A DNA stretch of 44,970 nt, taken from positions 1 through 44,970 of the forward strand of contig JANQGV010000212.1 of assembly GCA_028282925.1 (NCBI GenBank), given 5' to 3'. Below are positions 1-8,077 of this stretch, piece by piece; within the stretch, counting starts at the first letter, position 1; each line of letters starts with the position of its first letter. The notes beneath the pieces are model-generated. The model made no database searches, had not been told where the DNA came from, and saw only the letters and a program-made list of their open reading frames with translations. The stretch comes from Thermodesulfobacteriota bacterium. Lineage in GTDB: Bacteria > Desulfobacterota > WTBG01 > CAIYCZ01 > CAIRTM01. A program made the translations under genes and the position numbers.

Positions 1-2
1 AC

Positions 3-2822
3 GTGACCGCATCGGCCAGCGCAGTGTTTGGTGCGGCCACAATCGGAGTGCGGGGCAGCCCCACCGGTACCATTAAAATCCAGATTTCCTACACAACCGC
101 CGACGGCATCACCCAGGACCTTTTCGGCGGCGAACTTGAGGTGGAACTGACGGTTTTCGGTTCCCTGTTCTGGGGTTCCGTGAGCGGCGACCTGGGCAGT
201 ACCACCCTGGGACCCTACACCTTTGGCGACGATATCAGCTCGAGCCGCATTCCGGCGGACTACAGAAGAGCCCGGCAGTCGTCATCCGGCAAACAGTTCT
301 ACGCACGTACCAGTGTGGCCACCGATGCCGGCGGACGGCAGATTGCCGTCTATACAACCGATACCTCCAGCTCGGCAACCGCGGTCAACCCGGAAATAGC
401 CTGTACAATCAATACCGGCAGCGGCTGGAGCGCTGAAACCATGATTACCTCCAACAGTCTCTGGGAGCTTGATCCGGTAGTCACCTTCCTTTCAGGGGGT
501 ACGGCCCTGGCACTCTGGACCAGCAACGACGGCGCTCAATCGCTGTCGCAGTTGCATGAGATACTGGCCCACCAGGATATTGCCTATTCCTATTACAACG
601 GCAGCACATGGTCGGCTGAAGCCCCGGTCATTGATGATGCCGCGTCCGACGGTTCCGTAGACGTTGCCTACGACAGCTCCGCTAATACGGCCATGGCGGT
701 CTGGTTCCACAATGCCGATACGGGCAGCGATATCATGGACCGCAGCGGGTGGTCGGTGTATGCCGCAAAATTCGACGCTAGCGGACAGACCTGGTCAACC
801 CCGGAAGCGGTTGCCGGTACCGATGACACCCGGGCCGACTTTATGCCGGCGGTTGCAGCCGACGGCAGCGGCAACTATGTCTGTTTCTGGATTTCGGATG
901 CCGATGGTGAGCTCTTTACCGCCCTTGATGCGGTAACCGATGGTTCCAATGCAGATACCACCAACAAGGACTGTGATATCTATTATAGTGTGTATGACGG
1001 GTCCGACTGGTCGTCCTCACGCGCTTTTACCTCTTCGAACGACTATACCGAGCTGATGGTGGATGCCGCGGCAACCGGCACCGGACAGATTGCCGTTGTC
1101 TGGGTAGAGCGGGTAGGCACCCAGGATGATCTGTATCTGGCAACCTATACCCCCGGCTCCGATACTGTCGGCACGCCGGTCATGCTGGACACCGGTGCCT
1201 ACTTAATCGAAGATCCCCGGATATCTGTTGTGGGTACTACTGCAAAAGTCGTGTATCGCAAGCACAATGGCGCCGATGATGAACTGTACATGATTTCAGC
1301 CGACCTGTCACAGCTTGGTTCCTCGAAAAGGCTTGAGAGTACCCTGACAGCCGCACCGCAGCAGCTTACCCACAACGGTGGCAACAGTATGTGGCTTTCG
1401 GCTTCGGTATCATCTTCAGGAGATGTGCTGACCGGCTGGAGTTCTGCTCAGACCGCATCATCCGGAGATGCGGCGCTGGCCGTGGTGGGCGCAACACCGG
1501 GCGCAGCCCTTGCCGAACAGTATACGGAACAGGCGGCGGTGTTTGATAATGCCACCTATGCCGGCCTGGATATAGGGGTGGGGGTGCAGGTTTCCCGGGC
1601 AGGATCGTATGCGGTTGCCGCCGTGCTCACTGATAACGGTACGTCCGTTATCGCCCGTGCCCGGTCCGACAGTCAGACCCTTGCAATCGGCAGCCAGACA
1701 GTTACGGTTTCGTTTTCCGGGCGTGAGATCAGTGCTTCCGGCACTAACGGGCCGTACCGGGTTGCCGATATCGTGCTGCTGGATACCGGCCTGAGCCCGG
1801 TGGAAATCGACCGGGACGAAACCGGGTTTGAAACCGCAGCATACACCGCTGATCAGTTTATCCCGTCGCGGCTGACCACCGATAAAAAGGTCTACAGCAC
1901 TACCTCTTCCACCATGAAGATCAGCGTGGCCGATGAAAACGCCTCGGGCAGTGTCAGTGTTTTCGTGGAGAGTTCCTCCGCCGACAGCCCACTGTCCGTA
2001 ACCCTTACTGAAACAGATAGTGGTACCTTTGAAGGTTCCCTTGGCTTTGCAACCGGCCTGGGCGGCTCCAATACAATCAAAGTTGCCGACGGCGCAACCC
2101 TGATGCTGACCTATCTTGACGGCAGTGGAAAACAGTGGAACGCTGTTGCCGGCTGGAAAGAAAATGCCGACGATTATTATACCCTGACCATAGCAATAGA
2201 CCCGCCCGGCAGCGGTTCGGTTACGGCCGAGGGTATAGCATGCCCTGAAAACTGCTCCGAAACCTATGCCGCCGGTGAGTTGGTGACCATGCAGGCTGTA
2301 GCGGCGGATGGATATGTGTTCAGTGGTTGGGACAACGCAAGCTGTACCGGCGCGTTGAACTGTACCTTTACCATGGAAGGCGATGTTGTGGTAACCGCAC
2401 AATTTGCCTTGTCGGATAACGGGACCGGCCTGTGCCCGGCTGCGGCTGTTGCATCCGATAACAGCATGCTTATGCAAAACCTGTATTTTATCCGGGACTT
2501 CATGCTTGCCGGTGACGAACAGGGCACACAATGGGTGGCTGAGTATTATCAGCATGCGGCAGGCATGGCGAAACTGTTACGGAAAAATCCTCTGCTGCAA
2601 CAAAAAGCACGAAGCCTGCTCCTGCACCTGTTGCCGGTCTTTAAAAATATACGGGCCGGTAAACCGGTAATGCTTGCAAAACCGGCTTACCATGAGGGAT
2701 TGTCACTACTCAACGACATGATTCCGCTGGCAGACAAGAGTACCCGCAGGTATTTAGAATCGCTGCGCCGGGATATCCGTAACGGAGCACTGTTTGATAT
2801 GCTGGGTATTTCACAGCCGTAG
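3..2822 (+). CDS. Large secreted beta-propeller / InlB B-repeat protein, 5' truncated by window
   Basis: The frame is open to the window edge, so the GTG at 3 is only the first available start and the true N-terminus lies outside. Residues about 85-480 hold repeated blade-like units with 'WS' and 'AVAADGSGNYVCFW'-type motifs, typical of sialidase-like or related extracellular propellers. Residues about 735-805 match the divergent InlB B-repeat pattern (GSGSVTAEGIACPENCSETY, YVFSGW, VTAQF). The last 130 residues begin LCPAAA and contain a helical IRDFML...EYYQHAAG segment that resembles a CFI-box-type C-terminal domain. The same arrangement occurs at the end of the PQQ-propeller protein at 25.9-27.8 kb. 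Composition (many Ser, Thr, Asp, Gly; few Lys) fits an exported protein. Its substrate is unknown. Several overlapping track ORFs are shadows. Confidence 0.8.
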   Translation: MTASASAVFGAATIGVRGSPTGTIKIQISYTTADGITQDLFGGELEVELTVFGSLFWGSVSGDLGSTTLGPYTFGDDISSSRIPADYRRARQSSSGKQFYARTSVATDAGGRQIAVYTTDTSSSATAVNPEIACTINTGSGWSAETMITSNSLWELDPVVTFLSGGTALALWTSNDGAQSLSQLHEILAHQDIAYSYYNGSTWSAEAPVIDDAASDGSVDVAYDSSANTAMAVWFHNADTGSDIMDRSGWSVYAAKFDASGQTWSTPEAVAGTDDTRADFMPAVAADGSGNYVCFWISDADGELFTALDAVTDGSNADTTNKDCDIYYSVYDGSDWSSSRAFTSSNDYTELMVDAAATGTGQIAVVWVERVGTQDDLYLATYTPGSDTVGTPVMLDTGAYLIEDPRISVVGTTAKVVYRKHNGADDELYMISADLSQLGSSKRLESTLTAAPQQLTHNGGNSMWLSASVSSSGDVLTGWSSAQTASSGDAALAVVGATPGAALAEQYTEQAAVFDNATYAGLDIGVGVQVSRAGSYAVAAVLTDNGTSVIARARSDSQTLAIGSQTVTVSFSGREISASGTNGPYRVADIVLLDTGLSPVEIDRDETGFETAAYTADQFIPSRLTTDKKVYSTTSSTMKISVADENASGSVSVFVESSSADSPLSVTLTETDSGTFEGSLGFATGLGGSNTIKVADGATLMLTYLDGSGKQWNAVAGWKENADDYYTLTIAIDPPGSGSVTAEGIACPENCSETYAAGELVTMQAVAADGYVFSGWDNASCTGALNCTFTMEGDVVVTAQFALSDNGTGLCPAAAVASDNSMLMQNLYFIRDFMLAGDEQGTQWVAEYYQHAAGMAKLLRKNPLLQQKARSLLLHLLPVFKNIRAGKPVMLAKPAYHEGLSLLNDMIPLADKSTRRYLESLRRDIRNGALFDMLGISQP

Positions 2823-2900
2823 GTGCATGCCGGTATCTAAGGGCGTATAACAACGGTAGTATAGCAGATACCTCAGGGGTCAATAGATCGGAGGTAGTGG

Positions 2901-3455
2901 ATGAAACGTATTGCATCACTGCTCGACAAACTGGCAAGTCCGTGGGTGCTTCTCACAACCTGCGTGGTCTTTTTCAGTTTTCCGTTTTATTTCCTGCCCC
3001 AGCACAAGGCCAATACCGCCGGCTACAGCGGAGATGCCGGCTTTATCGATCTCTGCTTCTTCCCTAAGCCCGACAGGATTTATGAAATCGCCGCGGCCTA
3101 TGGCAAGGAAGGACGCAAGGTGGCCATCCGCTCATGGTTCACCCTGGACATTATCTGGCCCCTTGTCTATTCGCTCTTCTTCCTGGTCTGTATCAACCTG
3201 TCTCTTGGTTATTCCCACGGCAGAAAGGCGGCGCTGCTGTCGCTTTTTGCGCTGCTTCCCATGGTGTTTGATTTCTGCGAAAACATGCTGGGCGTACTTA
3301 TCATGTCGGCCTACCCCGACCGCATGAACTTCACGGCACTGTACATGTCGCTTGCAAACGGGCTCAAGTGGCTGAGCTTCGGCCTTGTCGGCTGCCTGTT
3401 TGTATACGGGCTTGTCGCCGCACCGGTCAGGGCGTTGAAAGGGAAGCATAAATAA
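2901..3455 (+). CDS. Small integral membrane protein, unknown function
   Basis: A 184-residue protein with about four hydrophobic segments (roughly residues 14-33, 78-102, 109-133 and 152-175), so an inner-membrane location is expected. The start is supported by a good ribosome site, GGAGGTAG, a few bases before the ATG at 2901. I do not recognise a named family. The loop between segments 1 and 2 is about 45 residues long and could be periplasmic. It follows the secreted protein by about 80 bp on the same strand and could be co-transcribed. The 138-aa ORF in the +1 frame over the same bases is a shadow. Confidence 0.75.
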   Translation: MKRIASLLDKLASPWVLLTTCVVFFSFPFYFLPQHKANTAGYSGDAGFIDLCFFPKPDRIYEIAAAYGKEGRKVAIRSWFTLDIIWPLVYSLFFLVCINLSLGYSHGRKAALLSLFALLPMVFDFCENMLGVLIMSAYPDRMNFTALYMSLANGLKWLSFGLVGCLFVYGLVAAPVRALKGKHK

Positions 3456-3554
3456 TTATTCAAATCTCCCCATTGCTTTCCAACTCTTTAAATTCCCTAT
3501 AAAAATAGCCATTTGAAATGTATGACGATACTATATATTGTGGCCATACTTTGC

Positions 3555-3584
3555 TTGACATACAATCTGTATATATTTTATACT
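3555..3584 (+). promoter_or_regulatory. Sigma70-type promoter of the restriction-modification operon
   Basis: TTGACA at 3555-3560 and TATACT at 3579-3584 are separated by 18 bp in a very AT-rich 157-bp gap. Predicted start of transcription is about 20 bp before the methyltransferase ATG. Inverted matches around it (TATATTGT ... ACAATctgTATATA) could be an operator, for instance for self-regulation by the methyltransferase; that is inference. Confidence 0.6.
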
Positions 3585-3612
3585 TCTTTAAATTATACAA
3601 CCCGGAATATCA

Positions 3613-4824
3613 ATGTCTGTATATAAAATACCTAAAAATTTTACAAAAGCCTTGATGGCCCGTGAGGAAGAAGCGGTTTACCATGCCCGTTCATCCGGGG
3701 TTTTATTGAAAAAGCGTACGCACCCTAAATTAATTGATTTGTTTTGTGGTGCGGGTGGGCTGACATTGGGGTTTACTGAGTTGTGCGGCCATAGTTTCAT
3801 TCCTGTCTGGGCAAACGACATGAACGAATATGCGGTTGAGACCTATAATGAAAATTTCGGCAAACATTGCGTGTATGGTGATATTAATGAGATACTCAAC
3901 AACCGTTCGATAAAAATCCCAAAAGCGGATATCGTAATCGGCGGCCCTCCATGCCAAGGATTCAGCCTTTTAAATAAAAATCGTGACGGGGACCCTCGTA
4001 AACAATTATGGCGTCCGTTTATGGATATTATTAAGCGCAGTGGTGCATCTATTTTCGTAATGGAAAATGTGCCTCAATTGTTGAATTCATTTGAGCATGG
4101 CGAAATCATAGAATCTGCTCGTGATATGGGGTTTGAAACCGTTGACGATGTATTATGTGCTGCAGATTACGGTGTTCCACAGAAAAGATATCGGGCATTC
4201 ATTATCGGTTGTAATTATAAAAACCCTGGTTCGGTTTTTCCTCCTAAGAAGACACATTACAATCCCAACAACGGTTATTCTCCAGGATTGATTGAGGAAC
4301 TGGATGATTTTGTTTTAAACCCACTACCATGGGCAACAGTTAGGGACTATATTGAAGACCTTGACCCCCCGGTCGGTACGGAGATTAGAAATGATGTGCC
4401 TCCCTATGATCTGCATTTTGGAAGAACCCCGACCGAATTGTCGAAAAAAAGATACAGGGCTATTCCTAAAGAAGGCATGAATCGTTTTGATCTCCAAAAA
4501 AGAGCACCGGACCTGACTCCCGACTGTTGGATAAGAAAAAAATCAGGCGGTACGGATTTGTTCGGGAGGCTTTGGTGGGATCGTCCCTCCCTAACAATTC
4601 GTACCGAGTTCTTCAAGCCCGAAAAGGGACGCTATCTCCACCCGAAACAACATCGCCCTATTACCCATAGAGAAGCGGCACGTTTTCAAAGTTTTCCCGA
4701 CAATTTTGTTTTTACAGGCTCTAAAATAGAGATTGCGAAGCAGATCGGTAATGCGGTGCCTCCGTTGCTTGCTGCCAGGGTTGCGGATACCGTTTATTCC
4801 TTATGGTTGTCGAAACCGGACTAA
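3613..4824 (+). CDS. DNA (cytosine-5-)-methyltransferase (Dcm family)
   Basis: Transfers a methyl group from S-adenosylmethionine to C5 of cytosine in a specific DNA site. All key motifs are present in order: motif I (LIDLFCGAGG, residues 40-49), motif IV GGPPCQGFS with nucleophile Cys114, motif VI ENV at 151-153, motif VIII QKRYRAF at about 190, and motif X QIGNAVPP near the end. At 403 residues the length is normal for a single-subunit enzyme. About 38 residues precede motif I. The variable region between VIII and IX should set target specificity, which cannot be read from sequence. The vsr ATG follows its TAA by one base, so the two are translationally linked, and an HNH nuclease follows. 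The AT-rich codon use differs from the flanking genes and suggests horizontal transfer. Confidence 0.95.
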   Translation: MSVYKIPKNFTKALMAREEEAVYHARSSGVLLKKRTHPKLIDLFCGAGGLTLGFTELCGHSFIPVWANDMNEYAVETYNENFGKHCVYGDINEILNNRSIKIPKADIVIGGPPCQGFSLLNKNRDGDPRKQLWRPFMDIIKRSGASIFVMENVPQLLNSFEHGEIIESARDMGFETVDDVLCAADYGVPQKRYRAFIIGCNYKNPGSVFPPKKTHYNPNNGYSPGLIEELDDFVLNPLPWATVRDYIEDLDPPVGTEIRNDVPPYDLHFGRTPTELSKKRYRAIPKEGMNRFDLQKRAPDLTPDCWIRKKSGGTDLFGRLWWDRPSLTIRTEFFKPEKGRYLHPKQHRPITHREAARFQSFPDNFVFTGSKIEIAKQIGNAVPPLLAARVADTVYSLWLSKPD

Positions 4825-4825
4825 A

Positions 4826-5236
4826 ATGGCCGACGTTTTTTCAAAAGAAAAACGAAGCGAGATTATGTCTCGCATCAAAGGGGGCAATACAAAGCCGGAA
4901 CTGATCGTTCGTTCACTTCTACATCGATTAGGATATCGATTTCGACTCCACAGAAAAGACTTACCCGGAAAACCCGATATTGTTTTGCCTCGCCATAAAA
5001 AAGTCGTTTTTGTCAATGGGTGTTTCTGGCACGGACATGAAGGGTGCAAGCGTTCATCAATCCCTTCGAGTAATACGGAGTTTTGGGAAACTAAAATAAA
5101 GAAAAACATTGAACGCGACAAAACAAAAATACGTGAACTTAAACGGCTGGGATGGAAAGTGTTGATAATTTGGCAATGTCGTATCAAAGATACGGACAAA
5201 GTGATTGCAACACTTGAGAAATTCATGAATTCATAA
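4826..5236 (+). CDS. vsr: Very short patch repair endonuclease Vsr
   Basis: Nicks DNA 5' of the T in T:G mismatches that arise when 5-methylcytosine deaminates, and so protects the sites methylated by the adjacent methyltransferase. The track ORF begins at 4733 inside the methyltransferase. The real start is the ATG at 4826 (MADVFSKEKR), giving 136 residues, which matches the family. Glu25 and the catalytic Asp51 (GKPDIVLP) sit at the same positions as in E. coli Vsr. Zinc ligands are visible in CFWHGHEGC (Cys66, His71, Cys74) and Cys118. Its place directly behind a C5-methyltransferase is the classic arrangement. Confidence 0.95.
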   Translation: MADVFSKEKRSEIMSRIKGGNTKPELIVRSLLHRLGYRFRLHRKDLPGKPDIVLPRHKKVVFVNGCFWHGHEGCKRSSIPSSNTEFWETKIKKNIERDKTKIRELKRLGWKVLIIWQCRIKDTDKVIATLEKFMNS

Positions 5237-5253
5237 AGGAGCTTGAGTATCTA

Positions 5254-6195
5254 ATGCCAAGGCGCTTTAAACAAAAGTCTTCGGATGACATACGTATCGA
5301 GTTGATTGCTCTTTTAACGGATTTTGAGAAAGAACTCCAAAAAGATGATTTGCGCAGCAAAGTGCTTTCGTTGATCCCGGCGTTTCATCTTATTCGTGAT
5401 TTGGGTTGTTCTTTGATCCCTAAAGAAGGTAATTCGGCTGCACGTAACCGCATATTATATTATTTTCAAAAATATCCACGAACAATTATCAGCTGTGACG
5501 AACTGATGGTTGTGGCAGGTATCAGCGAATGGGCCAGGCGATTGAGAGAATTACGAGTGCAGTTCGGTTGGTCGATTATTAATGGTATTACCGCAAAAGA
5601 GATGCTTGAGCAGGATGAATTCCCTCTGGATAATGTCGACGTTGCTTCAATGGGGCCGGACGATTATTTGCTTTTAAAAGAAGAGCAGGACCGAGACGCA
5701 GCATTGCGATGGAATGTTGCCAATGAGATAAGAAGGAGCAACACCGGAGTAAGAAACAAACTATTGGACTTTTTTCGAAAAAATATCGGTCAAAGTATCA
5801 CCGGGGAAGAACTGCGCTATGTTGCCAACAACAGAACCGAATGGGCACGCAGGGTCCGAGAGCTTAGAACCGAATACGGCTGGCCGATTGTTACAAAAAA
5901 TACCGGCAGACCCGGTTTGCCTGTCGGTGTATATGTGCTTGAACAAGACCGGCAAAGCCCCGCTCACGACCGCAAAATTCCCGACCCCATTCGGAGGGCT
6001 GTTTTGGTTAGAGATCAATACAGATGCCAAAACGAAAATTGCGCTTGGACGCATGATATGTGGAACCCTTCAGACCCGCGATTTTTGGAACTTCATCATA
6101 TTAAGCCCCATGCAAAGGGGGGCGATAACAGTGCGGAGAATTTGATCACATTATGCACGGTCTGCCATGATGTAATTCATAGCAATAAAAAGTGA
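5254..6195 (+). CDS. HNH endonuclease with two tandem DNA-reading repeats (likely restriction enzyme)
   Basis: Residues 245-310 are an HNH nuclease: Cys258/Cys263 and Cys301/Cys304 form zinc knuckles around LELHHIKPHAKGG, with His281/His282 as catalytic candidates. Before it are two similar modules. Residues 64-110 contain SEWARRLRELRVQFGWSI and residues 166-213 contain TEWARRVRELRTEYGWPI; they look like duplicated small helical or winged-helix DNA-binding domains. A Shine-Dalgarno AAAGGAG precedes the ATG at 5254, 17 bp after vsr. Position in a methyltransferase-vsr operon points to a type II restriction enzyme whose site is protected by the methyltransferase. It could instead cleave modified DNA; the sequence does not decide. 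AT-rich like its partners. Confidence 0.85.
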   Translation: MPRRFKQKSSDDIRIELIALLTDFEKELQKDDLRSKVLSLIPAFHLIRDLGCSLIPKEGNSAARNRILYYFQKYPRTIISCDELMVVAGISEWARRLRELRVQFGWSIINGITAKEMLEQDEFPLDNVDVASMGPDDYLLLKEEQDRDAALRWNVANEIRRSNTGVRNKLLDFFRKNIGQSITGEELRYVANNRTEWARRVRELRTEYGWPIVTKNTGRPGLPVGVYVLEQDRQSPAHDRKIPDPIRRAVLVRDQYRCQNENCAWTHDMWNPSDPRFLELHHIKPHAKGGDNSAENLITLCTVCHDVIHSNKK

Positions 6196-6360
6196 GTCTT
6201 TATATGTGGAGTTGTCATAAGCTATAACAAGAATGATGATTTCCCGGACCGCTTGTGTTCCGTTTTGCAGAGGATTTTTTTATTGCAGTGAAAAATCGGG
6301 GCACTATTAAAAGGTAAAATAAGCCTATGTTCCAGGCATTGAAAAGCTGGAGAAATAGCT

Positions 6361-6756
6361 ATGAAACGAAAAAACAAGAAGTCCTTGAATGCGGACTTTG
6401 ATGCAAAAATATTGAAAACTGCACGTCAGGTAGCTGATGCTTACGATATTGTTCTCCGGTTTGAGGACGGCGAGTGGATCGGCCATGCACTGGAATATCC
6501 TGAAGCCATCGGCACCGGCAAAACGCCGACAGCCTGTACCAAGGCAATACGCGAAGTTGCTGTTTCAGGCCTTGCCGTCATGCTTGAAATGGGTGAAACC
6601 CCTCCTGCTCCCGCCCGTCAGGGTATTCGTTCGGAACAGGTTAATATCCGCGTTACTGTCGAGGAAAAGGCCATTCTGGAAGCAACCGCCAAACAGCGTG
6701 GTTTTCGGGGCCTCTCCGACTTTATCCGGTCTGAAGCTCTAACGTCTTTGCGATAA
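6361..6756 (+). CDS. HicB-like antitoxin with C-terminal ribbon-helix-helix domain, orphan
   Basis: 131 residues. The N-terminal half (YDIVLRFEDGEWIGHALEYP ... GTGKTPTACTKAIREV) is the HicB partial RNase-H-like fold. Residues about 92-130 (VNIRVTVEEKAILEATAKQR, LSDFIRSEAL) are a ribbon-helix-helix DNA-binding domain. Such proteins normally neutralise the HicA mRNA interferase and repress their own operon. No hicA gene is seen in the 165 bp upstream or the 220 bp downstream, so this is an orphan or the toxin has been lost. The GGAG site before the ATG is adequate. A strong terminator follows at 6817-6845. Confidence 0.8.
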   Translation: MKRKNKKSLNADFDAKILKTARQVADAYDIVLRFEDGEWIGHALEYPEAIGTGKTPTACTKAIREVAVSGLAVMLEMGETPPAPARQGIRSEQVNIRVTVEEKAILEATAKQRGFRGLSDFIRSEALTSLR

Positions 6757-6816
6757 CCAAGGAAGAAAAAGATGAACACCTTTTAAAAAGGTACACTAAT
6801 ATTTTGGTTTGGTTAG

Positions 6817-6845
6817 GCCCCCTGTATGTATTGGGGGCTTTTTTT
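6817..6845 (+). terminator. Rho-independent terminator after hicB-like gene
   Basis: Stem GCCCCC / GGGGGC with a 10-nt loop is followed by a run of seven T. It ends the HicB transcript. Confidence 0.85.
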
Positions 6846-6976
6846 GTTTTTGAAGAAGGACTTTCAGCTTTACCCTTGAGGCTGAACTGAAAAAATATCT
6901 GGCAATGATGCGGGGCAGGGGTGTAGGATAAAGGGGTAGTGCTGGTCATAATATTTAAATAAAAGAAGGAGGAGGT

Positions 6977-7576
6977 ATGAGACCGCAAAAGAAGAAATCG
7001 CAAGCCGCTATCCGTAAAGACATAATCGCGTTTCTGGATGCAACCTCGGGGCAGGTGGACCCCAAACCCGGGAAGCACAGTTGCGGCATACGGCACCGTA
7101 ATGCGCTGGTGCTGGCAACCTACGGGGGTAAAAAACCACGGGCAACGGTATTGGAGTTTTTCAATGAGGGCATGACCATTTATATATTCGGCGAGCCGGG
7201 CGGAAAGATTGCCAACATCAAGCGCAACCCGGAGGTGTCGGCGGTGGTGTATGAGCAGCCCCTGGATCACGGGGCCTACCAGAAGAGCCTTCAGCTTTTT
7301 GGAACCGCCGAACTGATAACGGTGCGGAACAACCCGCGTCTGTTTCGGGCTAAGATCCGCAAGTGGGGGATGCAGAATGTGGGCCGGAAGATATTCTCAC
7401 CCATGCTGAAAGGCAAAAATCTGCCGGAAAAAGAGATTGAGGCAATGCTGAAAAAGGGGATTGAATCGCTCAACCTGATTAAGATAACGTCTGAGCATGT
7501 GATTTTGAGGGAATGGAACCCCGATTTTACCATGAATAGATACGACTGGAAAAAGGCCGCCCCAAAAAAAGGATAG
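6977..7576 (+). CDS. Pyridoxamine 5'-phosphate oxidase-like flavin/heme-binding protein
   Basis: 199 residues with the split-barrel PPOX pattern: RHRNALVLATYGGKKPRATVLEFF ... YIFGEPGGKIANIKRNPEVSAVVYE. Members bind FMN, F420 or heme and often reduce or sense small molecules; the substrate here is unknown. The C-terminal third (residues about 130-199, KKGIESLNLIKITSEHVILREW) is longer than in minimal PPOX proteins. The start is supported by AGGAGGAGGT just before the ATG. It forms a single-gene unit between a terminator and a new promoter. Another, shorter PPOX-type protein lies at 39.2 kb. Confidence 0.8.
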   Translation: MRPQKKKSQAAIRKDIIAFLDATSGQVDPKPGKHSCGIRHRNALVLATYGGKKPRATVLEFFNEGMTIYIFGEPGGKIANIKRNPEVSAVVYEQPLDHGAYQKSLQLFGTAELITVRNNPRLFRAKIRKWGMQNVGRKIFSPMLKGKNLPEKEIEAMLKKGIESLNLIKITSEHVILREWNPDFTMNRYDWKKAAPKKG

Positions 7577-7580
7577 GGCC

Positions 7581-7609
7581 TTGACAGGGGGCACAAGTGC
7601 TACTATGCT
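7581..7609 (+). promoter_or_regulatory. Sigma70-type promoter for the YajD-like gene
   Basis: TTGACA (7581-7586), 17-bp spacer, TATGCT (7604-7609). It starts five bases after the PPOX stop codon and lies about 37 bp before the YajD-like ATG. Confidence 0.65.
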
Positions 7610-7645
7610 TTACAGTGAGTGTGGAGAGCATATGAGGGCACCATA

Positions 7646-7993
7646 ATGTCCCGATCATTTCGCAGCAAGCCACGATTGCGCTGGCCCAAAAAGACCGGTT
7701 CCGATAAGTCGGTTGAAGAAGCAGTGCGGGAGATGCGGCAGAACACCGCAGCGGCCGGCGAGGGCTACCGTGAGCGGTCGCTGAAGCTGCACGGCCTGAT
7801 ATGCGCCAAGTGTGGGCGTGAATTTGAGTATGCCAACAAGCACCTTCTGACGGTGCATCATAAAGACGGAAACCACCATAATAATCCCTCCGACGGCTCC
7901 AACTGGGAAAACCTGTGTGTGTACTGCCACGACGATGAACACAGCCGGGGCCTGCTTGGAGACTATCTGAGCAGCGAACCAGACAAAAAATAA
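7646..7993 (+). CDS. YajD-family HNH nuclease-like protein
   Basis: Start chosen at the internal ATG 7646 (MSRSFRSKPR), not the track start 7619. The product is 115 residues, the same length class as E. coli YajD. Shared features are the GYRE segment, paired cysteines CAKCGREF and CVYCHDDEHS, and the HNH core LLTVHHKDGNHHNNPSDGSNWENLC. The cysteine pairs bind zinc and the His pair is catalytic in active HNH enzymes. The biological role of YajD proteins is not established. It has its own promoter and is followed at its stop codon by an imperfect palindrome. Confidence 0.85.
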   Translation: MSRSFRSKPRLRWPKKTGSDKSVEEAVREMRQNTAAAGEGYRERSLKLHGLICAKCGREFEYANKHLLTVHHKDGNHHNNPSDGSNWENLCVYCHDDEHSRGLLGDYLSSEPDKK

Positions 7994-8058
7994 CACCTGC
8001 AGGAACACGGTGTCATGCTGCCGGAGTGACAACAGGACGGCAGCGGTGTATCAGGTGT
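7993..8058. repeat. 66-nt imperfect palindrome starting in the stop codon of the YajD-like gene
   Basis: ACACCTG (7993-7999) pairs with CAGGTGT (8052-8058), and an inner GCTGCC pairs with GGCAGC. The element fills nearly all the space to the start of the next gene. It has no T-run on either strand, so it may be an mRNA 3'-end structure and not a classic terminator. It also contains an 8-bp palindrome CCTGCAGG. Confidence 0.6.
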
Positions 8059-8077
8059 AAAACATATGGGGAATGTT

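Noticed and set aside
1458-2555. 365-codon minus-strand ORF opposite the large secreted protein gene
   Set aside because: Shadow of the + strand coding frame; His/Gly/Cys-rich, no ribosome site, no recognisable domain. The same applies to 8312-9508, 9782-10990, 15334-16464 and 18184-19140 (minus).
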